Notes under the pieces: generated by a model
Seen by the model: only the letters and a program-made list of their open reading frames with translations
The model's database searches: none
What the model was told of the DNA's origin: nothing
Assembly (NCBI GenBank): GCA_027493625.1
Contig: JAOSKM010000001.1
Span: 1,393,489 to 1,457,488 of the forward strand
Source of the DNA: Planctomycetota bacterium
GTDB taxonomy: Bacteria; Planctomycetota; UBA8742; UBA2392
Direction: 5' to 3'
DNA length: 64,000 bases
Shown here: positions 10,767 to 18,729 of the stretch, in pieces
Layout of the letters: the number at the start of each line of letters is the position of its first letter
Position numbering within the stretch: position 1 is the first letter of the stretch
Made by a program: the position numbers and the translations under genes

Positions 10767-12296
10767 ATGAAGTTCATCATCAAAAACCTGTTCCGCCGCA
10801 AGCTGCGCACCTTGTTCAGCGTGCTGGGCGTGGGCATCGGCGTCAGCATCATGGTGGCGCTGTTCACCATCAGCGACGACCTGGTCGGCCAGATCAGCGA
10901 AGCCTTCGAAACCCAGCGAGGCGACCTGGTCGTAACGCAGGCCACGGCCGAAGAGCTGGAGAGCGACATCCCGCTCTACCACATGGATGAAATCCGCGGG
11001 CTGGAAGGCGTGCAGACCGTGACGCCCATGATCGCGGCGTTTTTGCGCACCGAGAACGACTTCGACGACCGGCCGGCCATCCTGTACTACGGCATCACGG
11101 GCGACAACCCGGTGCTGCAGCACATGCAGATGGTGGAGGGCCAGCCGGTCAGCGACGCCGACCCCTACGGCGTCGTGTTCGGCGAGCACGCCTACGAAAT
11201 CCTGCGCGAAAAGATGGGCGACAAGGTGCCCAAGGTCGGCCAGCCCCTCAACCTGCTGGACGTCGTAACCAGCGAAGGATTCGAGCAGGTGTTCGGCCGC
11301 CCGGATAACTGGAACGAGATGTCTGAGCAGGGCAAGCAGTGGTGGGCGCTGATCCGCCTCACCACCGAACTCGGCATACACCCTGACGCCATTGAAGAAG
11401 AATCATCCGAAGCCTACGAGGCCCGCACCGGGCGCAAGGCGCCGCCGCGCCGGCCGATTCATCCGCTGACCGGCATGCGCATGGACGACGTGCAGTACAC
11501 CAAGTGGCTGAAAGACAGCTACGACATCGACTACGACGCGCTGGACCCGGTGTACGCCTGGAAGATGAAGCTGCAGCTCACCACGCGCGGGGTGTGCCGC
11601 ACGGGCATCATGATCCAGGACAGCGCCGTGTGGTTCCACCTGAAGGTCGCGCAGGTCCTGAAGGGTAAACACGCCCGCACCGAGACCGTAAAGGTGAAGG
11701 AAGGCCGCAAGCTCGTCGAGAAGCAGGTCGAGGTGCCGGAAAGCTGCACCAACTACATCGTGATCATGAAGCGCGATGGCGTCAGCGAAGAGCAGCTCGA
11801 GGCCAACATCCTGAAAGCCCGCGAGTACGTCAACGTCAACATGCGCGAGCTGCGCGCGATCAAGAGCGCCGACATTCTGCAGCGCCACAAAGAGCTCGAC
11901 TTCTTCGAGCAGTTCGGCCTGGTGATCAGCCTGGTGGCCGCGCTGGCCGGCGCCGTCGGCATCCTGAACACCATGACCCTGACCGTCTACGAGCGCACCC
12001 GCGAGATCGGCCTGCTGCTGGCCGTGGGCTGGAGCCGCGGCCGCGTGCTCAGCAGTGTAATGCTGGAAGGTCTGCTGCTCTCGATTCTCGGAGGCCTGAT
12101 GGGCGTGGCCTTCGGCTACGCCGAGGTGCAGGCCGCGCGGGAATGGTTCGCCATGGATGCCCTGAGCGGAGCCCTGAACATCAAGCGCTCGCTGCACGCC
12201 GTGGGTCTGGCCTTCGGGATCGGTTTCCTGGCGTCGCTGTACCCGGCAATCCGCGCCAGCCTGATGGAGCCGATTGACGCGCTAAGGCATGAGTAA
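10767..12296 (+). CDS. MacB/FtsX-type ABC transporter permease
   Basis: The first 40 residues match the N-terminus of MacB-type permeases (NLFRRKLRTLFSVLGVGIGVSIMVAL) with one membrane span. The C-terminal 140 residues carry the FtsX domain with three spans, including LNTMTLTVYERTREIGLLLAVGWSR. Between them the periplasmic MacB-PCD-like part is enlarged by a hydrophilic stretch (about residues 175-330) with few obvious family matches. Such permeases move lipoproteins, peptides or other envelope cargo using a separate ATPase, but no ATPase gene is adjacent. An intrinsic terminator follows directly at 12301. Confidence 0.85.
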   Translation: MKFIIKNLFRRKLRTLFSVLGVGIGVSIMVALFTISDDLVGQISEAFETQRGDLVVTQATAEELESDIPLYHMDEIRGLEGVQTVTPMIAAFLRTENDFDDRPAILYYGITGDNPVLQHMQMVEGQPVSDADPYGVVFGEHAYEILREKMGDKVPKVGQPLNLLDVVTSEGFEQVFGRPDNWNEMSEQGKQWWALIRLTTELGIHPDAIEEESSEAYEARTGRKAPPRRPIHPLTGMRMDDVQYTKWLKDSYDIDYDALDPVYAWKMKLQLTTRGVCRTGIMIQDSAVWFHLKVAQVLKGKHARTETVKVKEGRKLVEKQVEVPESCTNYIVIMKRDGVSEEQLEANILKAREYVNVNMRELRAIKSADILQRHKELDFFEQFGLVISLVAALAGAVGILNTMTLTVYERTREIGLLLAVGWSRGRVLSSVMLEGLLLSILGGLMGVAFGYAEVQAAREWFAMDALSGALNIKRSLHAVGLAFGIGFLASLYPAIRASLMEPIDALRHE

Positions 12297-12300
12297 ACAG

Positions 12301-12327
12301 AAGCCCGCCATGCGAATGGCGGGCTTT
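12301..12327 (+). terminator. Intrinsic terminator of permease gene
   Basis: The stem AAGCCCGCCAT pairs with ATGGCGGGCTT around a GCGA loop and is followed by T residues, starting four bases after the stop codon. Confidence 0.8.
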
Positions 12328-12389
12328 GGGTGCATCGATTCTCCGGACTTCGAACTACGTCAGACGCACAGCAACTCTTCGGCCGACGC

Positions 12390-12416
12390 AAAACCCGCCG
12401 TTGGCACGGCGGGCTC
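12390..12416 (-). terminator. Intrinsic terminator of PilZ gene
   Basis: The stem CCCGCCG/CGGCGGG with a six-base loop reads, on the minus strand, GCCCGCCG...CGGCGGGTTTTG. It lies just past the stop of the PilZ-domain gene. Together with the terminator at 12301 it closes the convergent interval. Confidence 0.7.
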
Positions 12417-12420
12417 CGGT

Positions 12421-12846
12421 TTATACTGCGAAATTGAATCCTTCCTCCAGCTTCACGCCTACGCCGCCGTGTTTCAGGCCCACACGCACGGGGCGGGCCG
12501 CGGCCTCTACGCCCTTGAAGGGGCCGTCCATGATCGTGAACTGGATGCGTTTGAACTCGCCGATTTCCTCGGGCTTCACGCCGTCGGCGGTTTCCTCAAT
12601 TTCGATGCCGGTCAGGAACGCGCCGTCCAGGCTCAGGTCACGCAGCACGGCCTTGCCCTTGCACAGCTCTTTGTCGGCGTCGCCCAGCAGTTTGATTGCG
12701 ATCGGCACCTCCAGCATGGCGCGCTGGAAGCGACGCCGCTCTTCAGCCTCGAAATCGAACTGGCTTGACGTGTCGGACACGTCGAAATCCAGGTCGTCCG
12801 GGTTGATCTCGCGGATGCGGCCGGTGGGTCCCGGTTGTTGGCTCAT
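12421..12846 (-). CDS. PilZ-domain protein (c-di-GMP receptor)
   Basis: Starting at the ATG at 12846, the protein has 141 residues. The two PilZ ligand motifs are present in order: RxxxR (R38 to R42 within ERRRFQR) and DxSxxG (DLSLDG, residues 70-75). These bind cyclic di-GMP in characterised PilZ domains. A frame open upstream would add 39 residues of unlikely composition. The acidic N-terminal 35 residues are probably disordered. No effector domain is attached, so it likely acts by protein-protein contact. It is divergent from the PAP2 phosphatase gene. Confidence 0.85.
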   Translation of the reverse strand: MSQQPGPTGRIREINPDDLDFDVSDTSSQFDFEAEERRRFQRAMLEVPIAIKLLGDADKELCKGKAVLRDLSLDGAFLTGIEIEETADGVKPEEIGEFKRIQFTIMDGPFKGVEAAARPVRVGLKHGGVGVKLEEGFNFAV

Positions 12847-12984
12847 GGTCGGGCCTTCAATGACGGCGCAAAGCAGTGCCAGGCTCGCGGATTCTAGCGT
12901 TTGCATAGGCGTCCCCCAAGTGGTCCTGACCTCAAAACGGGGCCGCGCCTGTGAAGTTCGCAATCATTACGTCACATTGCTGTC

Positions 12985-13011
12985 TTGCAACACGTGGGGC
13001 ATCGATAAAAT
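12985..13011 (+). promoter_or_regulatory. Candidate sigma-70-like promoter for PAP2 gene
   Basis: TTGCAA (12985-12990) and TAAAAT (13006-13011) are separated by 15 bases, in an otherwise AT-richer part of the 208-bp divergent spacer, about 44 bp ahead of the ATG. The spacer is short, so this is a tentative call. Confidence 0.35.
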
Positions 13012-13054
13012 TTCCTTCAGGATAACGTGAATTCGCAGCTACACTTGCGGGCTT

Positions 13055-14230
13055 ATGCCTGAAGACACGGGATCGGCACTGGCAGACGTACCCACCGGCG
13101 CGCACCAGAGCGTGCAGATCGGTGAGTTGCGCGAGATCGAACAGATCCGCGCCCAAAACCGCGTGCCCCGGGGGCGCTGGCGCAGTCTGCTGTTTCGCGT
13201 TTTCCGCTTCGAAGAAGCCATTATTCTCGGCCTGCTGGCGCTGTTCATCGCGGCTTACCTGGTCGTCTCCGGAGCCCCTTCCCCCACCAGCCTCTGGCGC
13301 GGCTTCGCCTACAACTTCCACGGCCGCGGCACGATGTGGATGTTCACACTGTGGTGCGCCGTTGGCACGGCCGCGCTGCTGCTGGTGGCGATGCTGCCGA
13401 TGGCGCGCAAGGGAGTTGCCCGCAAGCTGATGCACGGCGTGTGGGGCGAGGCCACGGGCCTCGGCCCGCGCGTGCGTGCGACCACGCTGTGGGGACTGGG
13501 CGGGTTGCGGGGCTACATCCCGTTCCTGGCCTGCATGGGCGTCTACGAGATGAACAAGCGGCTGATACCCGCCATCCGCGGCGACACCATGTACGACATG
13601 CAGCTCGCGAACTGGGAGTATGCGGCGTTCGGCGACCTGAGCGCCGCCATCGTGCACAAGTGGATGCACGCGGAATGGATCACCACCTTCATCGGCTGGT
13701 TCAACCTGACGCAGCTCGACATCCATGAGGCCGCCTACATCAGCTACGTCTACGCGGCGCCTGCGCTGGCCATGGCACTGTGGTTCCTGGGCCGGCGCAC
13801 GCATTTCAACCGCTTCATGGGCGCTCTGGTGATCACGGGCGCGCTGGCCTACATCGGCTACGTGCTGGTGCCGGTGGTGGGCCCGAAGTACGTGTTCGAG
13901 GGCCGCTGGCTGGAAGCATCCAGCGGTGCGCTCAGTTTCATGGACGACATCAAGGACCGCAACCGCGACTGCTTCCCCAGCCTGCACACCGCCTGGACCA
14001 CGCTGTTTCTGATCGCGAGCTGGAAGGGTGTACGGCCGTTGTTCTGGGTGTACCTGCCGGTAGGATTTGCTGTGTACATCGCCACGCTGTACGGCGGCTA
14101 CCACTACATCCCGGACATCATCGCCGGGCACCTGCTGGCAATCTTCGCCTGGTGGGCCGCCAAGCCGCTGCGCGAGTGGTGGGACAGGCGCGCCGGCGTG
14201 GTGAAGGAAGTTCCCGTCACCTCCACTTGA
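13055..14230 (+). CDS. PAP2-superfamily membrane phosphatase / phospholipid-type transferase
   Basis: This 391-residue polytopic protein has the phosphatase motifs C-F-P-S-L-H-T (about residues 306-312) and Y-G-G-Y-H-Y-I-P-D-I-I-A-G (about 346-358), which supply the two catalytic histidines and the aspartate. The spacing and the large N-terminal membrane domain resemble the PAP2_3 / inositol-phosphorylceramide-synthase group rather than short PAP2 enzymes. The likely role is dephosphorylating or transferring lipid phosphates at the outer face of the inner membrane. The substrate is unknown. It is followed by a 28-bp-stem hairpin and a convergent gene. Confidence 0.85.
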   Translation: MPEDTGSALADVPTGAHQSVQIGELREIEQIRAQNRVPRGRWRSLLFRVFRFEEAIILGLLALFIAAYLVVSGAPSPTSLWRGFAYNFHGRGTMWMFTLWCAVGTAALLLVAMLPMARKGVARKLMHGVWGEATGLGPRVRATTLWGLGGLRGYIPFLACMGVYEMNKRLIPAIRGDTMYDMQLANWEYAAFGDLSAAIVHKWMHAEWITTFIGWFNLTQLDIHEAAYISYVYAAPALAMALWFLGRRTHFNRFMGALVITGALAYIGYVLVPVVGPKYVFEGRWLEASSGALSFMDDIKDRNRDCFPSLHTAWTTLFLIASWKGVRPLFWVYLPVGFAVYIATLYGGYHYIPDIIAGHLLAIFAWWAAKPLREWWDRRAGVVKEVPVTST

Positions 14231-14241
14231 TCGGCTTGAGT

Positions 14242-14302
14242 CTCACACGAAGCCACGGAGACACAAAGAGCAGTTCTTCGTGTCTCCGTGGCTTCGTGTG
14301 AG
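14242..14302. repeat. 28-bp-stem heptamer hairpin between convergent genes
   Basis: The arms 14242-14269 and 14275-14302 are reverse complements with one mismatch and a five-base loop. The left arm reads as heptamers CTCACAC, GAAGCCA, CGGAGAC, ACAAAGA. It sits between two converging stop codons, where it could act as a bidirectional terminator or RNA stabiliser, though there is no U-tract. Confidence 0.85.
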
Positions 14303-14323
14303 CCTGCAGTTGCCGCAAGTCTG

Positions 14324-15229
14324 CTACAGGTCCAGCAGGTACATCAGGACCCAGATCGCTGCCATGATCAGTATCGCGGCAATCCAGCCCATTACCTTGC
14401 TGAAGCTCGACTCCGGCTTGGCGGCAGGCGGCGGCTCGGGCTTCGGGTCCGGGCTTGGGGCCGCGTCGCCGAGCATGGTGCGTGTCAGCTCGATGCGCAG
14501 GTCCGTGCGCTCGATCAGCTCCGCGGTGATCCAGGGCAGCTCCACCAGCGTGCGTTCCCGCGTCTTCAACTCGGCACACGCCATCTTGGCGGCGTCTCGC
14601 AACCGGTTCATGGCGGCGTGGTCCGTGGCCAGGTCCACGCCGGTGTCGGCCTTGAAGCGGGCCGTCAGCAGGTCCAACGCCCGTTCAACCGCGTCCGGCG
14701 GCGGCCGTTTGAAAGTCTTCGGCCGCGGTGTGTGCTGGAGCCATTCCGTGGCCTCAATGGTTGAGCCTTGCAAGCGCAGCAGCACGCAGCAGTGGCACGG
14801 GCCGGCCTCGGTTGCCGCCAGATAGGGCAGGCGCAGCTCGGCTTTGCCGGCCTCCTCCAGTTGGTCGGCCACGTCCCATGCCTCGTCTGCGACACGCTGC
14901 AGAGCGAGCAGATCTTCGCAGAGGTTGACGCGGTAGCGCGCGTGGAACAACCGGCAGACGGCGTCGATTACGCGCTGCTCTCGCAGCTCGATGTCTTCCA
15001 GCGGATCGTCCAGCTTGTGGTGCAGGGCGTCGTCAAAGTCGTAAAGGTCCAACAACCCTTCTCTCAACAGGGGCAGATACTGGTGCTGGGCACGGGCAGA
15101 GCTATGCGCCCAGGCAAGTTGCGCAAGCTCGCGGTACTTCTCGTCGCGTTGCCTCGAGTGCAGGTACGAAAAGGCCCTGGCGTCCTCGCCCACGTTGCGG
15201 ATGGCGGAATAGAGTTCGTCTTCGCTCAC
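14324..15229 (-). CDS. Membrane-anchored protein with two DnaK subdomain-IIB-like units
   Basis: The protein has 301 residues. Residues 178-256 match subdomain IIB of the Hsp70/DnaK ATPase closely in pattern: LLTARFKADTGVDL, then AMNRLRDAAKMACAEL, then ELPWITA and an LTR strand, as in DnaK (KKDQGIDL, AMQRLKEAAEKAKIEL, LPYITA). Residues 85-165 show the same order more weakly: RVNLCEDLLALQRVADEA, then LRLPYLAATEAGP. No actin-fold phosphate loops or substrate-binding domain are present. A Pro-rich linker (257-275) leads to a C-terminal membrane span (280-299), so the bulk should face the cytoplasm. The function is unknown. A chaperone cofactor, nucleotide-exchange or co-chaperone docking role would be inference only. 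Confidence 0.75.
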   Translation of the reverse strand: MSEDELYSAIRNVGEDARAFSYLHSRQRDEKYRELAQLAWAHSSARAQHQYLPLLREGLLDLYDFDDALHHKLDDPLEDIELREQRVIDAVCRLFHARYRVNLCEDLLALQRVADEAWDVADQLEEAGKAELRLPYLAATEAGPCHCCVLLRLQGSTIEATEWLQHTPRPKTFKRPPPDAVERALDLLTARFKADTGVDLATDHAAMNRLRDAAKMACAELKTRERTLVELPWITAELIERTDLRIELTRTMLGDAAPSPDPKPEPPPAAKPESSFSKVMGWIAAILIMAAIWVLMYLLDL

Positions 15230-15385
15230 ACGCGTTTCCAGACCGGCCTGACAATCGTATTCGCTGGACGGCCGGAAAACAGGGAGCCCTTGCGCGAACC
15301 ACGGGTTTCAGCCAGTTGACGCGAAGTTCGCGTCATTTTCCTTGCAGCAACCGCACATCGAAAGACGGCTTCCGGCCGGTCACGC

Positions 15386-15420
15386 TCAATCCAAAATCCA
15401 AAATCTGAAATCCAAAATCA
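15386..15420. repeat. Heptamer tandem repeat, single arm
   Basis: Degenerate heptamers AATCCAA, AATCCAA, AATCTGA, AATCCAA run in tandem. No inverted arm is seen nearby. The same word in reverse complement (GATTTTG) forms the repeat at 39770-39805. Confidence 0.75.
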
Positions 15421-15445
15421 CGCCGGTTGGTTAGGCTGAAATCTG

Positions 15446-15476
15446 GTTACGACAATCCGCAACCACACATCGTAAC
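15446..15476. promoter_or_regulatory. Inverted repeat upstream of sigma factor gene
   Basis: GTTACGA (15446-15452) and TCGTAAC (15470-15476) are perfect inverted arms separated by 17 bases, ending 14 bp before the GTG start. This could be an operator or an autoregulated promoter element. The call rests on symmetry and position only. Confidence 0.35.
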
Positions 15477-15490
15477 GCGGGGGACTTGCC

Positions 15491-16242
15491 GTGATTTCCA
15501 TTAACACTGACCTGCTGGGACGCCTGAAAAAGGCCGATGCTTCGGCCTGGTACGAAATGTGGGAGGTGTTCGGCCCCTCCATTGAGCGGCTGATCGGCAG
15601 CATTGCCTCGCGCTACTTCGGGCAGGAGACGATCAAGGACGTCAGCCAGGAAACCCTGGCGCGCGTGTACCAGGAAATCGGCAAGTTCGACCCCAAGCGC
15701 GGCGTGAAGTTTTCAACCTGGCTGTACGCGATAGCGAAACACGTAGTCTATAGCGAGCTTACCTCCCGCAGCGCTTTAAAACGCGGCGGCGGCAGCAAAC
15801 CCATGAGCCTGGACGACACCATCTTCGAGGTCAGCACCAGCGCGCCCCCGACGACGAGTTCGAGATGGCCGTGTTCCGCGCCAAGGTGTACCGCGCGCTG
15901 AAAGAGGTCGAGAAGTCGGCCGAATTCACCGAGTTCGAGTGCTACCGCATGCGCCTCACGCGCGGCGTGCAGGGCAAGGAAATCGCGGACATGATGGGCG
16001 TCAGCGAGGCCAGCGTCAGCCGCTACCTCAAGCGCGTGCGCAACCAGATCCGCGAGGCCGTGAAGGTCGCCGTGATGGGCTACTCCTGGACCGACGACGA
16101 AAAGGACCAGTTCAACGGCAGCGGCCTGACATCAGCCGACGACGACGCGTTCGACGACGCGCTGTCAGACATCTACCTGAAGGACGAGCAAACCCGCCGC
16201 GACTACGGCAAGCTGCAGAAAACCGCCGCCACGGTGCGGTGA
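15491..16242 (+). CDS. Sigma-70-family (ECF-type) RNA polymerase sigma factor (frameshifted)
   Basis: The region-2 part is recognisable (ASRYFGQETIKDVSQETLARVYQEIGKFDP, then VKFSTWLYAIAKHVV). A region-4-like helix-turn-helix follows (GKEIADMMGVSEASVSRYLKRVRNQI). The frame breaks at the C5 run 15845-15849: frame 2 goes off as PTTSSRW and stops at 15901, while frame 1 reads DDEFEMAVFRAKVY to 16242. One more C gives a continuous protein of about 250 residues. GGGGGA precedes the GTG start. The C-terminal 50 residues are acidic. The 3' end is followed directly by a REP-like hairpin interrupted by a MITE. Confidence 0.8.
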
Positions 16243-16716
16243 GTGGCATCGCCTTCCAGGCCAATACTGCGGGGTTAAGGAGTTTCGCGGCAGACTCCGA
16301 CGTGCAGATTGTATCGGCAGTCAGGCGCGGAGCGCCGTAACAATTGTTAGCCCCCGCCGGTTGGCGCCTAGCGCAGCGAGGCGCCAACAAGGCGGGGGTT
16401 ACGGGCAAAAGAGGTTTGAGAGGCGCGGAGCGCCGGCACAACGGCCGCTTGCGGCCGATCGGTCCTCGCGGCAAGCGCCGCGAGTGTGTCGGCGCTCCGC
16501 GCCTTTGATCGTTCTTCCGCCGATTACCCCCACCGAACGCCGGAGGCGTTCGGTGGGGGCTTCCACTGTGCAGGCGCTCCGCGCCAAAGAGCTAAACCGA
16601 CGACTGTTTCGCCTTAACCCCGCAGTATTGGCCTTCCAGGCGATGAGTTGCAGCGCCTTCCAGGCGCTGTCGGCGGCTTGAAGCCGCCGGTACTCATGCG
16701 CTGGAAGCGCATGCCA
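16243..16716. repeat. REP-like hairpin array interrupted by a MITE
   Basis: No gene is seen. Four small hairpins with TTCC, TTGA or TGGA centres lie here. The first, CATCGCCT/AGGCGATG, is split by the MITE. The others are 16651-16669 (CAGCGCC/GGCGCTG), 16672-16688 (GGCGGC/GCCGCC) and 16695-16713 (CATGCGC/GCGCATG). The last abuts the stop codon of the minus-strand FHA gene, just as the first abuts the sigma factor stop. Related hairpins occur at 27946-27968. Confidence 0.75.
16262..16630. mobile_element. 369-bp MITE, copy 1, with 11-bp target duplication
   Basis: The element starts CAATACTGCGGGGTTAAGG and ends with its exact reverse complement, a perfect 19-bp terminal inverted repeat. The 11-bp direct repeat GCCTTCCAGGC flanks it at 16251-16261 and 16631-16641. 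The interior is packed with nested GC hairpins and has no credible transposase frame, so it is non-autonomous. A second 369-bp copy lies at 27526-27894. The GTTAAGG end and 11-bp duplication recall IS4-group insertion sequences, from memory and unsearched. Confidence 0.9.
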
Positions 16717-18552
16717 CTACTCCGCCACCAGGCGGCCGTCTTTCTCTTTGAAGCCGCCTTCGGGGATTTCGATCTTCAGCTTGGTGGCCAGCAGCTGGTC
16801 GAGGTCGGCCTTCACGCTTTCGTCGGCCTTCCACAGCTTGCAGGCGATGCGGGGCGCGTCATCCAGCAGGCCTTCGTTGAAGCAGATCAGCAGCATGGCA
16901 AGCAGTTCGTCGCGCGTGGGCTCAAGCTTCTCATACAGCGAGATCATCGTGCCCGGCGGCAACTGGTGCTGGGCGTAACGCACGCTGTACTCAAGCCCGC
17001 CCTTCCGCTTCACGTTCAGCTGCATGCGCCAGTCTTCGCCTTTGGGCAGCAGCGTTGCCTTACATCTGAAGAAGTCGCACTCGACGTTGTCCAGCTTCCC
17101 GCCCTCCCACGTTTCCTCAAGTCGCTTCTTCAGCGCGTTCATGGCCGGATACGCCGAGCCATCGCCCTTGGGCAGCAGCGTGCTTACCGGGGCCGGCGGC
17201 AGCTTGTCCTTGCGCTTGTCAAAGGGCTTGCGCGCGGCCGGCAACTCGCCGTTCTGCTGGCGCGTGGCGAGCTCGGCCAGTTCCGCCAGCTCGGTGCCGA
17301 CGGCCTGGGCGACGGTCTCCTCGACTTCCGCACTCTCGCGCAACTCGTTGAGGGCGAGGATGGCCGCGGCGTAGTCGTCGCGCTGCAGGGCGTCGTCAGC
17401 GCGGGTGAAGCATTCACCCACGAACCAGAAGTTGGCCTGCGGCAGCAGCTCCAGCTCGCGCTCGACGTAGGTGGTCATGTCGCTGACCCTGGCCAGGTCC
17501 TTGTGCAGGTCGGACTGCTTCAGGTACTCGTCCAGCGAACGCAGGCGGCGCAGCGCCTCGGCGAACTGCTTCTTTTCCTTGAGCTGGTAGATCTCGCGGT
17601 TGTCAGTGCCGTAGCGCTGCTGCATCTCGTCGAACAACTGGTTGCGCAGGATGGTCTGCGCGCGCTCCAGCGGCCATGACAGGCCATGCTGCTTGTACTC
17701 GGCCGCGCGGGCCTTCAGCTGCGCGTAGTCGGCCAGCTTGTCGTTGGCAACGCGGGTGTCGGCCGCTGATACAAGTGCATCCAGTTTCGCCTTGATGTCC
17801 GCCTCGACATCGGCGGGCATGCGCGTTTCGGTGCGCGGCTGCGTGGCGTTCCCGCCAGAGCCGCCAGGCTGCTTGCCGGGCTGGGCGTCGCGCGTCGGCA
17901 CTACTTCGCCCACGCGCGTGACAGGCCGGGGGAGTTCAGTCGGCGCGTCCGAGCCCGCACCGAGAAACGTCACTGCCACTCCGACCACGGCCACCACGAT
18001 CACGGCGAATGCGACCGCAATGGCTTTTGCGGGCTGTGCAGGCCGCCTGCTGCCGGCAGTGGGGAACGTACCCGGCTGCGGATATGCTGCGGGAGCCGGT
18101 GAGGGCGCGGCCTGCCCGCTGTAGCCCTCCTGGGCGCGGATGTTGTAGTTCGGCTCGGGCCGACGCTCATAGCTGGTTGAGAGGGGCGGCTGGGAGTGGG
18201 CAATGTGATCTTGCCAGCTGCGGTCCGGCACGGAACTCGGGCTGGATGCGGCCTCAGTTTCGTCAACCAGGCTGACGACCGTGAGCGTGCTGCTGCCGAC
18301 TGTCAGTTTATCGCCTTCGGCCAGCTCGCCCGAGTACGCGCTTTCGCCATTCAGCCTGGTACCGCTGTCGGACATCTGGTCGGTGAACGACCAGCGGCCG
18401 ACGAAGTGCTCGATTTTCAGGTGCAGAGGGCTGACGGCCGGGTCTTCCAGCACGATGTCGCTGTCCGGGCGTGAACCGACGCTGATGTAGGCCGCGCCGC
18501 TGCGCGAGACGTAAACTCGGCTGCCGCTGCCGCTGCGGATTTCGATTTTCAT
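16717..18552 (-). CDS. FHA-domain membrane protein
   Basis: Residues 1-95 form a forkhead-associated domain with the phosphothreonine-binding pattern: G-S-R-P-D-S-D-I-V-L (26-35), S-P-L-H (41-44) and D-S-G-T-R-L-N-G (62-69). A Pro/Ser/Tyr-rich linker, one membrane span (176-199) and a 410-residue, mostly helical extracytoplasmic part follow. FHA domains read phosphothreonines made by Hanks-type kinases, and the divergent gene at 18730 encodes one, 177 bp away. The pair is therefore a plausible kinase/reader module. The C-terminal part is not recognised. Confidence 0.85.
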   Translation of the reverse strand: MKIEIRSGSGSRVYVSRSGAAYISVGSRPDSDIVLEDPAVSPLHLKIEHFVGRWSFTDQMSDSGTRLNGESAYSGELAEGDKLTVGSSTLTVVSLVDETEAASSPSSVPDRSWQDHIAHSQPPLSTSYERRPEPNYNIRAQEGYSGQAAPSPAPAAYPQPGTFPTAGSRRPAQPAKAIAVAFAVIVVAVVGVAVTFLGAGSDAPTELPRPVTRVGEVVPTRDAQPGKQPGGSGGNATQPRTETRMPADVEADIKAKLDALVSAADTRVANDKLADYAQLKARAAEYKQHGLSWPLERAQTILRNQLFDEMQQRYGTDNREIYQLKEKKQFAEALRRLRSLDEYLKQSDLHKDLARVSDMTTYVERELELLPQANFWFVGECFTRADDALQRDDYAAAILALNELRESAEVEETVAQAVGTELAELAELATRQQNGELPAARKPFDKRKDKLPPAPVSTLLPKGDGSAYPAMNALKKRLEETWEGGKLDNVECDFFRCKATLLPKGEDWRMQLNVKRKGGLEYSVRYAQHQLPPGTMISLYEKLEPTRDELLAMLLICFNEGLLDDAPRIACKLWKADESVKADLDQLLATKLKIEIPEGGFKEKDGRLVAE

Positions 18553-18729
18553 GACCCAAGCATATCCCGCGCCACGCCGGGCGCGAGCGCGAGCGCGAAT
18601 TCCGAAGCCGTAAACTCGCCAAACCGCCCGCCAATGGCTTCAATGGGTGCTGAAAGAAAGTGAGGGCGCTCCCCAATAACGGGCAGCCGGTCGGTTACGG
18701 GTTGTGCGTATCTGGAGGGGGCGAAACCC

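Noticed and set aside
16262..16630. Open frames inside the MITE copies
   Set aside because: They are Arg/Ala/Pro-rich, arise on both strands from palindromes and extend into different flanks in the two copies. No transposase motif is present.
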